NCBI GenBank assembly: GCA_903824675.1
Contig: CAIJXV010000005.1
Span: 1 to 64,000, forward strand
Reading direction: 5' to 3'
Length of the DNA stretch: 64,000 bases
Source: an uncultured bacterium
GTDB taxonomy: Bacteria > Verrucomicrobiota > Kiritimatiellia > CAIKKV01 > CAIJXV01
The first letter of the stretch is position 1, and every line of letters begins with the position of its first letter. The notes beneath the pieces were generated by a model. It was not told the origin of the DNA. It saw only the letters and a list, made by a program, of their open reading frames with translations, and did not search any database. Shown in pieces: positions 17,729-26,790 of the stretch. Both the position numbers and the translations under genes were made by a program.

Positions 17729-18532
17729 ATGACAGATTGCCCCGTTATGGACGTTAAGAGATACCGCAAACCGCCGCTCACGGAACGTGTTGTTTCATTG
17801 GGATTTTCCATGGACGAGGAGAACTTTCAGACAAAACTCGATTCTTGGACCGCGATTATGCGCCAGGCATTCCCAGAATCCGAGATTCATACCCAATGGG
17901 AGATTCAGGTCGCTGAAAAGAACGGCATGCCTTATATCCCCAAAGATAAGCAGAAAATCACCACAAAGTATCAGTTCTGGCAACGCAAAGGGCCGCAAAA
18001 GGACCGATGTATACAAGTTTGGCGCGACAGGATTTCGTTTAATCTCCTTAGTCCGATAGGGGATCCGCGTTCATACCAAGACCTTCAGGCCCTCTATGCG
18101 GAGTGGTGCCCCAAATGGGCCGACCACTTTTCCGTTCGCTCGGTCAGTGGAGTTAACTTGGAATACGTCAATATTCTTTCAAAAGAAACCGTTCCGTCTT
18201 TCTGCCAAGCAAGCCGTATCAATATCGGGGAGATTCTAACGGCATTTTGCGCGCCTGGCCCATTGAAAAATCTCATCCCGCCATTCAAGTTCCAGTTCAA
18301 TTTCGACGCAAGCACACAAGACTTTCCAATGCACGTTCGAGTGGCGCTCACAAATCAGAAGACGGAGGAAATTTCCCTGCGGCTCCTTTTTCGAGCCGCG
18401 ACTGAAAAGCCGGGGCGCGAAGTTTCGCTTGACGCCATACCACTGGAAATGGATACTGCTCACTCGATCATTTTGGCTGAGTTCGATGCCTTTTTCACCG
18501 AAAAGGCGAAAACAAGCTTTGAACCCGTATGA
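17729..18532 (+). CDS. TIGR04255-like protein, first gene of a three-gene unit
   Basis: GAGGTGG is 5 bases before the ATG at 17729, giving 267 aa. The N-terminus RYRKPPLTERVVSLGFSMDE and the later YQFWQRKGPQKDRCIQVWRDRISFNLLS match the pattern of the TIGR04255 family (PPL-E-V start, aromatic core). Members are of unknown biochemical function and occur in defence islands and toxin-like neighbourhoods. The stop overlaps the start of the next gene (ATGA). No transmembrane segments. The family assignment is by eye. Confidence 0.65.
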   Translation: MTDCPVMDVKRYRKPPLTERVVSLGFSMDEENFQTKLDSWTAIMRQAFPESEIHTQWEIQVAEKNGMPYIPKDKQKITTKYQFWQRKGPQKDRCIQVWRDRISFNLLSPIGDPRSYQDLQALYAEWCPKWADHFSVRSVSGVNLEYVNILSKETVPSFCQASRINIGEILTAFCAPGPLKNLIPPFKFQFNFDASTQDFPMHVRVALTNQKTEEISLRLLFRAATEKPGREVSLDAIPLEMDTAHSIILAEFDAFFTEKAKTSFEPV

Positions 18533-19200
18533 TTCTGACCCAGCATAGCGGAAGCTCAGATTACGCCACTTGCGCAATCCACGAAGCTGAGCGTACCCCC
18601 ATCCCCATCGTTGCACAGGGCAGCCCGTTAGATTTCGACGAACCTGTCGAAATCAACTTTAAGCGCCGCTTCCTTTCGTGTGGCGGTCACCACATCAGCC
18701 TTGCCGCGGATCTCACCGCCGAAGCGTTCCTCAACGCCGGAGTATTTCGGATAAAAGGCTGGGGGGTTCAGTTCGGCTTATACGATGAAAACCGCTTCAA
18801 TATTGATCGTGTCCTCCTGCGCAAGTTCTTGGATCTCTATAGCAAGGCTGAGGCAGGATGCCTCAAAGACGATGAACGGAACCAATGGATATCGATATCT
18901 ACCCTGGTGGATTATCAGCGCTTTTGCGCTGAACGTTCGCCTGAAGTCTACGTGGAAGGAACTCTTTTGGGCCGGGAACAAGACGCCTGGCGCGTAAGGT
19001 GGCATGACGGCACTGAACAACGTATCGATATCGTTGTCGGCAGGCCCCTCGAAATAATCGATGTTGGCCAGCGTTTTGGGGCCATGATCCGCATGGGCAA
19101 AGGCAACACTATCGTTTCCGTCACAAACATTTCGTTTGTTGCCGAGCCCGCGGCCACAAGTGAGGAACTCTGGCAATCATGGCCTACGGTGAACTCCTAG
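18529..19200 (+). CDS. Unknown protein, middle gene of the three-gene unit
   Basis: This 223-aa protein overlaps its upstream neighbour by 4 bases and the next gene by 22, so co-translation is likely. I recognise no family. It looks soluble and beta-rich at both ends: an N-terminal stretch ending FKRRFLSCGGHHISLAADLTAEAF, a helical middle (DRVLLRKFLDLYSKAEAG) and a C-terminal beta part (WRVRWHDGTEQRIDIVVGR, FGAMIRMGKGNTIVSVTNI). No obvious catalytic motif is seen. Confidence 0.65.
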   Translation: MILTQHSGSSDYATCAIHEAERTPIPIVAQGSPLDFDEPVEINFKRRFLSCGGHHISLAADLTAEAFLNAGVFRIKGWGVQFGLYDENRFNIDRVLLRKFLDLYSKAEAGCLKDDERNQWISISTLVDYQRFCAERSPEVYVEGTLLGREQDAWRVRWHDGTEQRIDIVVGRPLEIIDVGQRFGAMIRMGKGNTIVSVTNISFVAEPAATSEELWQSWPTVNS

Positions 19201-20162
19201 TTGATTTCTGGGAAGTGGGCCAAGGTGATTGCACGGTGATCCACCTTCCAAGTGGCCAACTTATTCTTATCGACGTAGGGCCCCTTGGTTCGCCTGTTGT
19301 GGAATGGCTGGCCAGACAACCGGGGTACCGGATTCATTCGATAATCATCACGCACAACGACAGTGACCACGCAGGTTCACTGACCTCCCTCGTTGAGTGT
19401 TGTCGAAAAAGAATCGGCAGCGTTTTTGTAATGGCCGACCGTAACGTTCACGACCCGAAATTCCGGGATCTCTTTCGAAGAGTAGATCAGGCTTGGAAAG
19501 CAAAGGAGATTGATGACCTCCGACGTCTCGAAGCACCAATGCAGATTTGGCCTGACAGCAATTCGCCATCAACAGACAATCGAATCGGTCTAAGCCTCAA
19601 TGTTCGCCATCCAACGCTATCTGCCAATGTTTTATCTGGATCACCCAACGAAACCTCATCGATCATCACCCTCACTTCGCTGACATCTGAGACGATCCTA
19701 TGGGCCGGTGACACGACCATCGAAAATGTGGCTGCGGTTGCAACTGGAAGTCATCCGGCTTTTATGCTGGGCCCGCATCATGGCGCCCCAGAGGATCGTC
19801 AAAAACCACAATTCCCCGCACTCCTAAAGAGCGTCAGTCCCCACACCATTGTTGCGTCGGTGGGCACAGGGAACCGCTACGACCATCCGTGTGTCAGTTA
19901 TATTAAACATGCAAAACGTGCCGGAGCATCGTTCACCTGCACCCAGCTGACGAAAAATTGCGAAAAACCAGGACGCCTCCACACTGTTTTCAATGGTGCG
20001 GCTTATCTCGGTTTGCCCCAAACACGTAAAGGATTTGCATGCCGCGGCACCTTCCGGCTGACATTCAATGGCACCAGATTCGTGACTGACCCACTTGCCG
20101 ACGCACAACACCTGGCGGCAGTCCAGAAACTAGCACGCCCTAAATGTACGCGGTCTTACTGA
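19179..20162 (+). CDS. Metallo-beta-lactamase-fold hydrolase (ComEC/Rec2-like)
   Basis: The 327-aa protein has the MBL-fold elements in order: FWEVGQGDCTVIHLPSGQLILIDVG at residues 10-34, the metal motif THNDSDHAGS (HxDxDH) near 57-66, ILWAGDT (third metal site Asp) near 180, and PHHGAPED (metal His) near 206. The VGQGDC entry is typical of ComEC-like MBL proteins, which cut nucleic acid or phosphodiesters. Here the domain stands alone with no membrane part. It is the last gene of the overlapping trio. An enzyme role, perhaps nuclease, is likely. Confidence 0.85.
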   Translation: MAYGELLVDFWEVGQGDCTVIHLPSGQLILIDVGPLGSPVVEWLARQPGYRIHSIIITHNDSDHAGSLTSLVECCRKRIGSVFVMADRNVHDPKFRDLFRRVDQAWKAKEIDDLRRLEAPMQIWPDSNSPSTDNRIGLSLNVRHPTLSANVLSGSPNETSSIITLTSLTSETILWAGDTTIENVAAVATGSHPAFMLGPHHGAPEDRQKPQFPALLKSVSPHTIVASVGTGNRYDHPCVSYIKHAKRAGASFTCTQLTKNCEKPGRLHTVFNGAAYLGLPQTRKGFACRGTFRLTFNGTRFVTDPLADAQHLAAVQKLARPKCTRSY

Positions 20163-20201
20163 AGGGCCGTCCCTACCGTTTATCGTATCCCGTCCGCCCC
20201 A

Positions 20202-20516
20202 TCATCCCGTTTCGCCTGACATCGCAACCGTCGCGTATACCAGTCGCAAGAATGCCGACCCCGGCATCGGCTGTGGTTCTACGAGCGAGAAGTACAACAA
20301 CCAGGACTCCAGATACTTCGCGTCCGTGATCACGATATGTTGGTCCACGTTCCCGGCGGCATCGTGGTTGTAGAAGACCTTTTCCGATGCGCCATAACTC
20401 GCCTGCACCAGCCGGTGTTGGGCGTCGTAGGTGTAGGTGATCGAATTAGCTCGAACTGCAAACGGAACCAACAGCAGGCCGATTAGAAAACCCGTCAATG
20501 CCATCTTGGTCGTCAT
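20202..20516 (-). CDS. Secreted orphan YD-repeat fragment
   Basis: A 104-aa protein with an N-terminal signal peptide (MTTKMALTGFLIGLLLVPFAVRA) followed by a single YD repeat, SITYTYDAQHRLVQASYG and VFYNHDAAGN, and an unmatched C-terminus. The start overlaps the stop of the immunity candidate (ATGA), so it is the fourth gene of the RHS operon. Being too short to form a shell, it may be a decayed RHS copy or a displaced tip. Its function is not evident. Confidence 0.55.
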   Translation of the reverse strand: MTTKMALTGFLIGLLLVPFAVRANSITYTYDAQHRLVQASYGASEKVFYNHDAAGNVDQHIVITDAKYLESWLLYFSLVEPQPMPGSAFLRLVYATVAMSGETG

Positions 20517-20803
20517 TCCTCGTCCCCTTTTCGTTGTTTGTTCTTATCGCCCGATAAATGCCCCTTTTCGCGCCGCTCGGCGTTGAAATTCCATTTGTCA
20601 TGCGTCAAGAAGATTTGGGCAATTTGGTCCTCCATGAATGGGATATCGGCAAGTCCCCGTACCTGTGTTATCCGGCCTTCAACAACGGCGATTTGGTCGA
20701 ATCTTCTGCCGTCTTTGAGAATGACACTGACAACTTGATAACCCATACCCGTTTCCGGCTTGTCCACGAGTACCGCCAACCATTTTGGAGATAGCTCGAT
20801 CAT
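20513..20803 (-). CDS. Putative immunity protein for the RHS toxin
   Basis: A 96-aa soluble, charged protein beginning 2 bases after the RHS stop. Motifs: WLAVLVDKPETGMGYQVVSV, ILKDGRRFDQIAVVEGRITQV, IPFMEDQIAQIFLTHDKWNF. I recognise this pattern from small proteins that directly follow RHS or other large secreted genes, without a known function. In polymorphic toxin loci the gene right after the toxin is normally the cognate immunity protein; that is the basis for the call. The C-terminus is Lys-rich. Confidence 0.5.
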   Translation of the reverse strand: MIELSPKWLAVLVDKPETGMGYQVVSVILKDGRRFDQIAVVEGRITQVRGLADIPFMEDQIAQIFLTHDKWNFNAERREKGHLSGDKNKQRKGDEE

Positions 20804-20805
20804 GG

Positions 20806-23800
20806 TCAGTACCCCATCCAGAAGTTTACTTCGTTGCCTGTTCCGCCAGCAACTGGACGCGGTCCAATGATCGGTGTTCCCGCAGGCGGTGTTAGAGTGA
20901 TAGCATTTGGCCGAGGAATCTCAGGACTTGGCAGATTGTAGGTCGGGACACGCTCAGCGACAGGAACTATTCCTTCACTTGCTGGAGCAGCGAATGTCCC
21001 AGGTGTCACACCGCCTGGGGGGGTGATTCTTGTGAAAGCCGGATTGCCTGATTCATACCTGATGAACGTCTCGCCCGGTGCAGTCACACGATAAGTACTA
21101 AGCGCCGTTGAACTCTCTGCGGCCGTCGCAGCGCGACCGACAGCAATGGGAACGGCTATGTTAACTGCTGTTCCGATTAAGAACTCATTTACGCCGGCCG
21201 TCGATTGGTCCACCGCATAGAACGGCGAGGCGGGGTCTGCGGGGACCCCGAAATTTAAATCCGTGACCTGTTGTACGTTATCATTCTGCGGTGCGCTGAG
21301 TGTGTCTTGGGAATAGTACGGTTGCGGACGGCCTTGCAAGTAGTATCCGTCCGAGCAGAGACCGTACGGATCATGCCAGAGGAGCGGGTTCCCGTTGCCA
21401 TACATGAAGAGGTTCCCACCTCCGCCTAGCCCGATGGGATCGGCGGAAACGAAGCGCATGAGGCCCGGATGGTAGTAACGGTGCCGCATAAAAAAGAGTC
21501 CGGACGCGTCGGCTCGGACGGCGTAACCCCCGAGCCAGACAAAGGGTGTCACGGTGGTGCCGGTGCGATTAAGCGTCTGGCCGTAAGGACTCAAGAACCA
21601 TTGGTCCGTAAGCGTGCCCGCATTGTCGGTCAAGGCCAGCGTGGAACCCTGGCCGTCGGCATGAAAGTAGCGAATAGTCCCGTTTGTCTCGACTTGGGCT
21701 ACGAGTCCACGCCCCCAAACAAAGTACCGGATCGGATTGCCAGCCGAATCCAGTTCCGCCAGCGGACGGCGGAGCGGGTCGGCATAATCCAGAACGAACC
21801 ACGTCACATTGGTCTGGCCAGCCGTAATGGCGACCAACTTGACCCGGCTACCCTGGCCATCATAGGTCGCGACGGTCGTAGTGGAACCGGACACCGCGTT
21901 GGTCAACCGGTTCTCGAAATCGTAAGCCAGCAGCATCCCGGCGGCATTGGTAAGGTTGCCGTTGGGGTCCCCGGCGCAAAGACTGGTCGCCCACGCAGGC
22001 GCGTCAGGCGTCGCCTTTCCCGAGATTTGGGACAACTCGTCCGCCTCATTCTGGCTGAATTGCTGGATGGCGGCCGTCAGTTGCGGCAGCAACCCTGCGG
22101 CAACGTCCATCGCCGTGCTGTCGCCCGCCAAAGCGTAGGTGTAGGTCCGATCGATGAAGTTACTTCCGCCGCCCGCGTAACGGATACGCGACAGCCGGTT
22201 GGCGTCATCCCAGTCCCATGTGCCGCTCGCGCTATTCGGATACGCGATGCCCGTCTTTCTACTCAGCGTGTCGTAGGTGAAACCCGTTTTCCGGGAAGCC
22301 CAGTCGGTAACGTTCGTGACGCGGTTCAGTGGATCGAACTGGTAGGCGACCAGCTTGCTATCCGCAAAGGTGACCGCAGTCCGGTTCCCGGCAAGATCGT
22401 AGGCGTAGGCGACTTGTCGAGTCGGCGCACCAGCGCCGGATGCGACAACGTTCGTGAGCCGGTTCATGCGGTCATACTGCCAGCGGTTGGTGCCGATCGT
22501 GTCCACCATGTTTGTCGGCAGTCGGTTGCCGTTGTAGGCAAAGCGCACCGTGATACTGCCCGGATAGGTGATGTTGGTCAGGTTGTTAACGGAATCGTAC
22601 CGGTACTGGGTGGTAGTGCCGTTCGCATCCAGCCGGCTGAGCCGGTTGCCGACGGAATCGAAGGAGTAGGACGCGGCATTACCGACGGCGTTAGTGGTTG
22701 CTCGGTGCCGGTTCATCGCATCGTAGGCGAAGGCCATTCGCTTGCCTTCTCCGTTCACGAACGCTGTGAGATTATTGAGCGCGTCATATTCAAAGTGCTC
22801 GGACGAGCCATCGGGCTTGATCAAAGCCGTTTTCCGGTGGAGGGCATCGTATTGGAATTGCGTGGTAAAGCCATCGGCATCGGTGGTACTGATGAGTCGG
22901 CCCGCCGCGTCGAAGACGGACGCGACGGTGCGCGTCCCTCCGGGAAGAACGTCCCACGTGTTGGTGGGCCGATTAAGGGGGTCGAACGCGTAATGCGTCA
23001 CATGACCGAGTGCGTTGGTCTGCGCGGTCACGTTGCCGTTGGCGTCGAGGGCGAATGAAGTCTGGTTGCCCAGCGCATCGATGACCGCGATCCGGCGTCC
23101 CGCTTTATCGAACCGGTTGCTTGTAACATGACTGAGCGGGTCGGTTACGGAAACGAGCCCATCGCGGGAATCGTAGCGGTTCTGAATCGTACCTCCGTTG
23201 GCGAGCGTGATGGCGTTCGGCTTGTAGGTCGCCGTATAGCTGGTCTGGTTGGTGTTTCCATTGCGGTCAATGGTCTTGGTGGGCAACCCGGCGGCATCAA
23301 AAACATTGCTCGCCGTGAATCCGGCCGCGTCGATGTCGGAAGTCAGCAAGCGCCGCTTGTCCCAGGTGAAGCGGTTGGTCCGACCGTTCGCATCCACCGT
23401 CGCGACGAGGTTGCCGGCCGAATCGTACTGGTTGCTGATCGTACCGCCGTCAGTGCGGGCAAGCGTGATCTGATTTCCGTAGGAGTCATAGGTGTAAGCG
23501 GCTGTGCGGCGGCCGTTGCCTTCCGTGAGTTGCTGCAAAAGGCCTTTCGATGTGTAGCCCATCGTGGAAACGTTGTTCAACGCATCGGTGATGTTGGTTA
23601 CGTGGTGCTTCGAGTCGTACCCGTAACGCGTGATGTTCCCGAGCGGATCGGTCACGGATGTCAGCCGGAACTGGCTGTCGTAGGCGTAGGCCGTGCGGTT
23701 GCCCAAGGCGTCGATCCGGTTCGTGACGTTGTGATCGTTATCGTACTGAAAAACCGTGGCGTAACCGCGGGCATCGATGTTGGTGATGAGATGGCCCTGG

Positions 23801-26790
23801 GCATCGTAGATGCGGTAGGTCCGATTGCTGAGCGCGTCCTGGGTGCCCAGGTTCCGGCCGTCGTCATCGAAGTAGTGGACGGTGCGCCCGCCCTGCGGGT
23901 CTTCCTCCACACCCCGCCAGCCGCTGATGTAAAAGTTCCAGACATTGCTCGCGCCATTCATCTGGCTCTCGACTTGCCCGAGACCGTTGTAGGCGTTGCT
24001 GACGGTGAGACGGGAAAGCGGGTCGCGGGTTACCTTCAACCAGTTGTTCGTATCGTAGGTGTAGGTCCAGGCGTTGGCGCCGGGATCGACGTAAGTGACG
24101 AGATTGCTGGCCGAATACAGGTAACCAACGGATCGCCCCGTGCCTTCGACCACGTTGGTCAGCAGTCCGGAGGCGGAATAGAGGAAGGAGAGCGTGCGGC
24201 CGAAACTGTTGGACACGCTCGTAACGTTCGTTGAAGCGTTGTAAGCATAACGGACCGTATTGCTGTCCGCATCCTGCCGCAGGGCAAGCGTGCCGTTCGT
24301 GTTAAACGTCCAGCGGGTGCCGTAGCGCTCGTCCAGGACGAACTGTCCGACTTGTTTCGCCAGGGTTGCGGTAACGCCCGGCGGCGCCACGTATGAACCG
24401 TCGGGCAGATGCGCGAACTCTAAAGCGCGGTCGCCCAACTGCACGAGCACGCTGCCCTCGATGGCCTGGTCCATGCCCCATTTCGTGGCCAGGGCGGCGG
24501 CAGTCCACTGCTTCACATCGGGCGTCCCTCGCAAGAGGTCAAGCGTGACGAAACCCTGGGCCATGAGGGCAACGGCTTCCACCGGTCGGCGTTCGCCGAA
24601 AGCGAGGTCGCCATGGCTCAGGGTGTTTGCCCGGATGTCGTGGTTGTGAGTCCACCCCAACCCCACGGGACCGTTGACCGACGCTCGTCCGCTGTTGTAC
24701 TTGCGGGTGAGTCCGAGACTGCCGGCGCCATCCGACCCGACGGTCAAGTCGCCCCGCTCCGCCAGGAATTCGCCGGTGTGCAAGTCGATCGGATCGAGCG
24801 ATGTCGTCACAGGAACCGAGTAGGGCTGTGCGTCGTACGCATTGAAGCAGATATTCCGGGCGACACTCGACGCGTACAGTCCGACCGTCGTGCCATAGCC
24901 TCCGTTCAAGCCGCCGCTGATCGTCGCCAGTATCGTGCTGCCGGAAAATTGAAAGTAGCCGACGCCATGCCAGGAGCGAACGACATTCGACCCCTGTTGT
25001 GGAAGAAGGAGCATGTTGCCGGGCGTGCCCATCCAGGTGTTGAGCGACGCAAGGCTCGCGTAGTTCGTCAAAGCGGGGCGAACCACCGAACTCCAGTTGT
25101 TGGATGTGGCCAGGAAGGTTTTGAAGCCATTGGTGTTGTTGATTTGGAGCAGTTTGATCGTCGATACACAGGACCGCGACTTGTCTTGCGTCTGCTCAAG
25201 AACGCCGTGCTCCAAGGAGCTGGCGCAAAATATGGCGGCGCGTTTCCAAGCGTTCGCATCCTCGGTTGAGCCGGTCTCCGACTGCTGGGACACGCCTACG
25301 CCAACATCAACGAAATAGCTGCTCTCCTGTCCGATGACTCCAACGAAGAAGTGCGCCAGACTAACGCAATGCGTGAGCCTGCCGAGCATCTGGCGGGAGA
25401 GTTGCCATTGCCGCAGCGCCGACAATCCGGCCACATGAAGGCCCCCGGCCAGCACCGTTTCGTCGGTTGCGGGTCGCCCCGCGAGCAGATTCCGGGAGAG
25501 ACTGCGATTGTACTTCGCCACCAAACAGGGGGAACTCCCCTCGAAATCGCAGATGAGGACGTAGGTGGAACCACTCCTCAATGTGAGCAATGCCGTTTTG
25601 TCCGCGTATCCGGCCACCACGTAAGGATTGTCGACGTCAACCCTGAGCGTGTAAGCATTGCTGACGACGGTAGCGCCGCCGGTCGCCATGAGTTTTCCAT
25701 CGAGCCACAACTGGGGCTTGTAGCTATCGGTGGCGTTGTGGGTCAACGACAGCCGACGGGCAGCCATCGCGGGACCTTTTAACGTGGTATCGATCCCCGC
25801 GTACTGGATTCTAACTGTCGCCACAAGGTTGGTTTGAAAGTGATCCACCGTGTTGACGTCGGTCACGGCCAACGCATGCGGCAAGTTGGTGCCGAGGGGA
25901 GCGAGCGGGATCGGGACCGCCTTACGACCATCCAGCAATTCGGACAGATTCGCATCGGGGGCAGTGGCCTTTATAGATGCCAGGAGGTTCGTAGAATAGG
26001 TCGTCAACGCGGAGGCGATGTTGGTCTCGTTCAGGTTCTGAACGTAGTCCGTTGTAGACGTTGCGCCTTGCAGGGCCATGGACATAAATTGTGTCTGGCT
26101 GTACCCCATCGCGGAGGCGAGATCGAGGCTGTTGACCGAATTGAACTCCTTGAATGCCGGATCGAGCCGGTACCAAGTGTTGCTGAGGAGAATCTCCACC
26201 CAGAACCGGGTCATCACGTAGTTGGTCCCCGAACTGCCCACTTGCGGATTCCCTGCATTGTATACCAGCGTTGGCACATACGACTCTCCGACACCCAACC
26301 ACCGCGCCAGATCGGCCTTGGCATAGGTCACCTGGCCCTGGGCGAACCGAGTGGTATAGCCGGCGACACGCAGGAGAGAGGCGAGAAGGGCGGACTCGTC
26401 GGCGTCATTGCCACGCCCCGCCATGAGACATCCATGGGCGCCATTATGTATCCCGTAGGTCGGCGGTCCGAACTGAATATGGTTGCGCACATACTCATAG
26501 ATGAGGAGCGGGTCATACTGGAGGGCTCGTGCGCACGCGACAATCTCGGCCGTGGCCTCCGTCTCATTGGTCGTCACCGTAGTCCCTGGCGCATCGCTGA
26601 AGGATTTATTGCCTGGCATATTGGTGGTCTCGGTCGTCAGTTCCAGGAAGTCCCAGCCCAACTCGTCCTGAGCCATGAGCCGATGGGCGAGCAGAAAACA
26701 GACAACCATAATCGCACCCACCAACCGCGACCCCGCAACCGGTATTCTTGTCTGGCCCGCGTTTTTCTTCATGGTCTCCCCCTTCGTCAT
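20806..26790 (-). CDS. Giant secreted RHS/YD-repeat protein with candidate C-terminal toxin
   Basis: The 1,994-aa protein has a signal peptide (about residues 18-41, ending RLMAQ). A transglutaminase-like domain follows (about 85-225), but the usual Cys position in GRGNDADESALLASLLR lacks Cys. YD repeats fill about residues 690-1780. The conserved RHS core end, RYYHPGLMRFVSADPIG, is near 1790 and is followed by DPYGL near 1811. The last 183 residues are variable; the final 95 (TYRVTAPGETFIRYESG to NEVNFWMGY) look like a separate small domain of NAD-glycohydrolase/ADP-ribosyltransferase style, which is only a guess. The start overlaps the stop of the LamG gene (ATGA). Likely surface or released toxin-delivery shell. 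Confidence 0.85.
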   Translation of the reverse strand: MTKGETMKKNAGQTRIPVAGSRLVGAIMVVCFLLAHRLMAQDELGWDFLELTTETTNMPGNKSFSDAPGTTVTTNETEATAEIVACARALQYDPLLIYEYVRNHIQFGPPTYGIHNGAHGCLMAGRGNDADESALLASLLRVAGYTTRFAQGQVTYAKADLARWLGVGESYVPTLVYNAGNPQVGSSGTNYVMTRFWVEILLSNTWYRLDPAFKEFNSVNSLDLASAMGYSQTQFMSMALQGATSTTDYVQNLNETNIASALTTYSTNLLASIKATAPDANLSELLDGRKAVPIPLAPLGTNLPHALAVTDVNTVDHFQTNLVATVRIQYAGIDTTLKGPAMAARRLSLTHNATDSYKPQLWLDGKLMATGGATVVSNAYTLRVDVDNPYVVAGYADKTALLTLRSGSTYVLICDFEGSSPCLVAKYNRSLSRNLLAGRPATDETVLAGGLHVAGLSALRQWQLSRQMLGRLTHCVSLAHFFVGVIGQESSYFVDVGVGVSQQSETGSTEDANAWKRAAIFCASSLEHGVLEQTQDKSRSCVSTIKLLQINNTNGFKTFLATSNNWSSVVRPALTNYASLASLNTWMGTPGNMLLLPQQGSNVVRSWHGVGYFQFSGSTILATISGGLNGGYGTTVGLYASSVARNICFNAYDAQPYSVPVTTSLDPIDLHTGEFLAERGDLTVGSDGAGSLGLTRKYNSGRASVNGPVGLGWTHNHDIRANTLSHGDLAFGERRPVEAVALMAQGFVTLDLLRGTPDVKQWTAAALATKWGMDQAIEGSVLVQLGDRALEFAHLPDGSYVAPPGVTATLAKQVGQFVLDERYGTRWTFNTNGTLALRQDADSNTVRYAYNASTNVTSVSNSFGRTLSFLYSASGLLTNVVEGTGRSVGYLYSASNLVTYVDPGANAWTYTYDTNNWLKVTRDPLSRLTVSNAYNGLGQVESQMNGASNVWNFYISGWRGVEEDPQGGRTVHYFDDDGRNLGTQDALSNRTYRIYDAQGHLITNIDARGYATVFQYDNDHNVTNRIDALGNRTAYAYDSQFRLTSVTDPLGNITRYGYDSKHHVTNITDALNNVSTMGYTSKGLLQQLTEGNGRRTAAYTYDSYGNQITLARTDGGTISNQYDSAGNLVATVDANGRTNRFTWDKRRLLTSDIDAAGFTASNVFDAAGLPTKTIDRNGNTNQTSYTATYKPNAITLANGGTIQNRYDSRDGLVSVTDPLSHVTSNRFDKAGRRIAVIDALGNQTSFALDANGNVTAQTNALGHVTHYAFDPLNRPTNTWDVLPGGTRTVASVFDAAGRLISTTDADGFTTQFQYDALHRKTALIKPDGSSEHFEYDALNNLTAFVNGEGKRMAFAYDAMNRHRATTNAVGNAASYSFDSVGNRLSRLDANGTTTQYRYDSVNNLTNITYPGSITVRFAYNGNRLPTNMVDTIGTNRWQYDRMNRLTNVVASGAGAPTRQVAYAYDLAGNRTAVTFADSKLVAYQFDPLNRVTNVTDWASRKTGFTYDTLSRKTGIAYPNSASGTWDWDDANRLSRIRYAGGGSNFIDRTYTYALAGDSTAMDVAAGLLPQLTAAIQQFSQNEADELSQISGKATPDAPAWATSLCAGDPNGNLTNAAGMLLAYDFENRLTNAVSGSTTTVATYDGQGSRVKLVAITAGQTNVTWFVLDYADPLRRPLAELDSAGNPIRYFVWGRGLVAQVETNGTIRYFHADGQGSTLALTDNAGTLTDQWFLSPYGQTLNRTGTTVTPFVWLGGYAVRADASGLFFMRHRYYHPGLMRFVSADPIGLGGGGNLFMYGNGNPLLWHDPYGLCSDGYYLQGRPQPYYSQDTLSAPQNDNVQQVTDLNFGVPADPASPFYAVDQSTAGVNEFLIGTAVNIAVPIAVGRAATAAESSTALSTYRVTAPGETFIRYESGNPAFTRITPPGGVTPGTFAAPASEGIVPVAERVPTYNLPSPEIPRPNAITLTPPAGTPIIGPRPVAGGTGNEVNFWMGY

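Noticed and set aside
21469-23058. Long plus-strand frame (529 codons) opposite the RHS gene
   Set aside because: It is an antisense shadow of the repetitive YD region; composition is Gly/Arg/Val-rich without domains and the minus strand has signal peptide, repeats and coupled genes.
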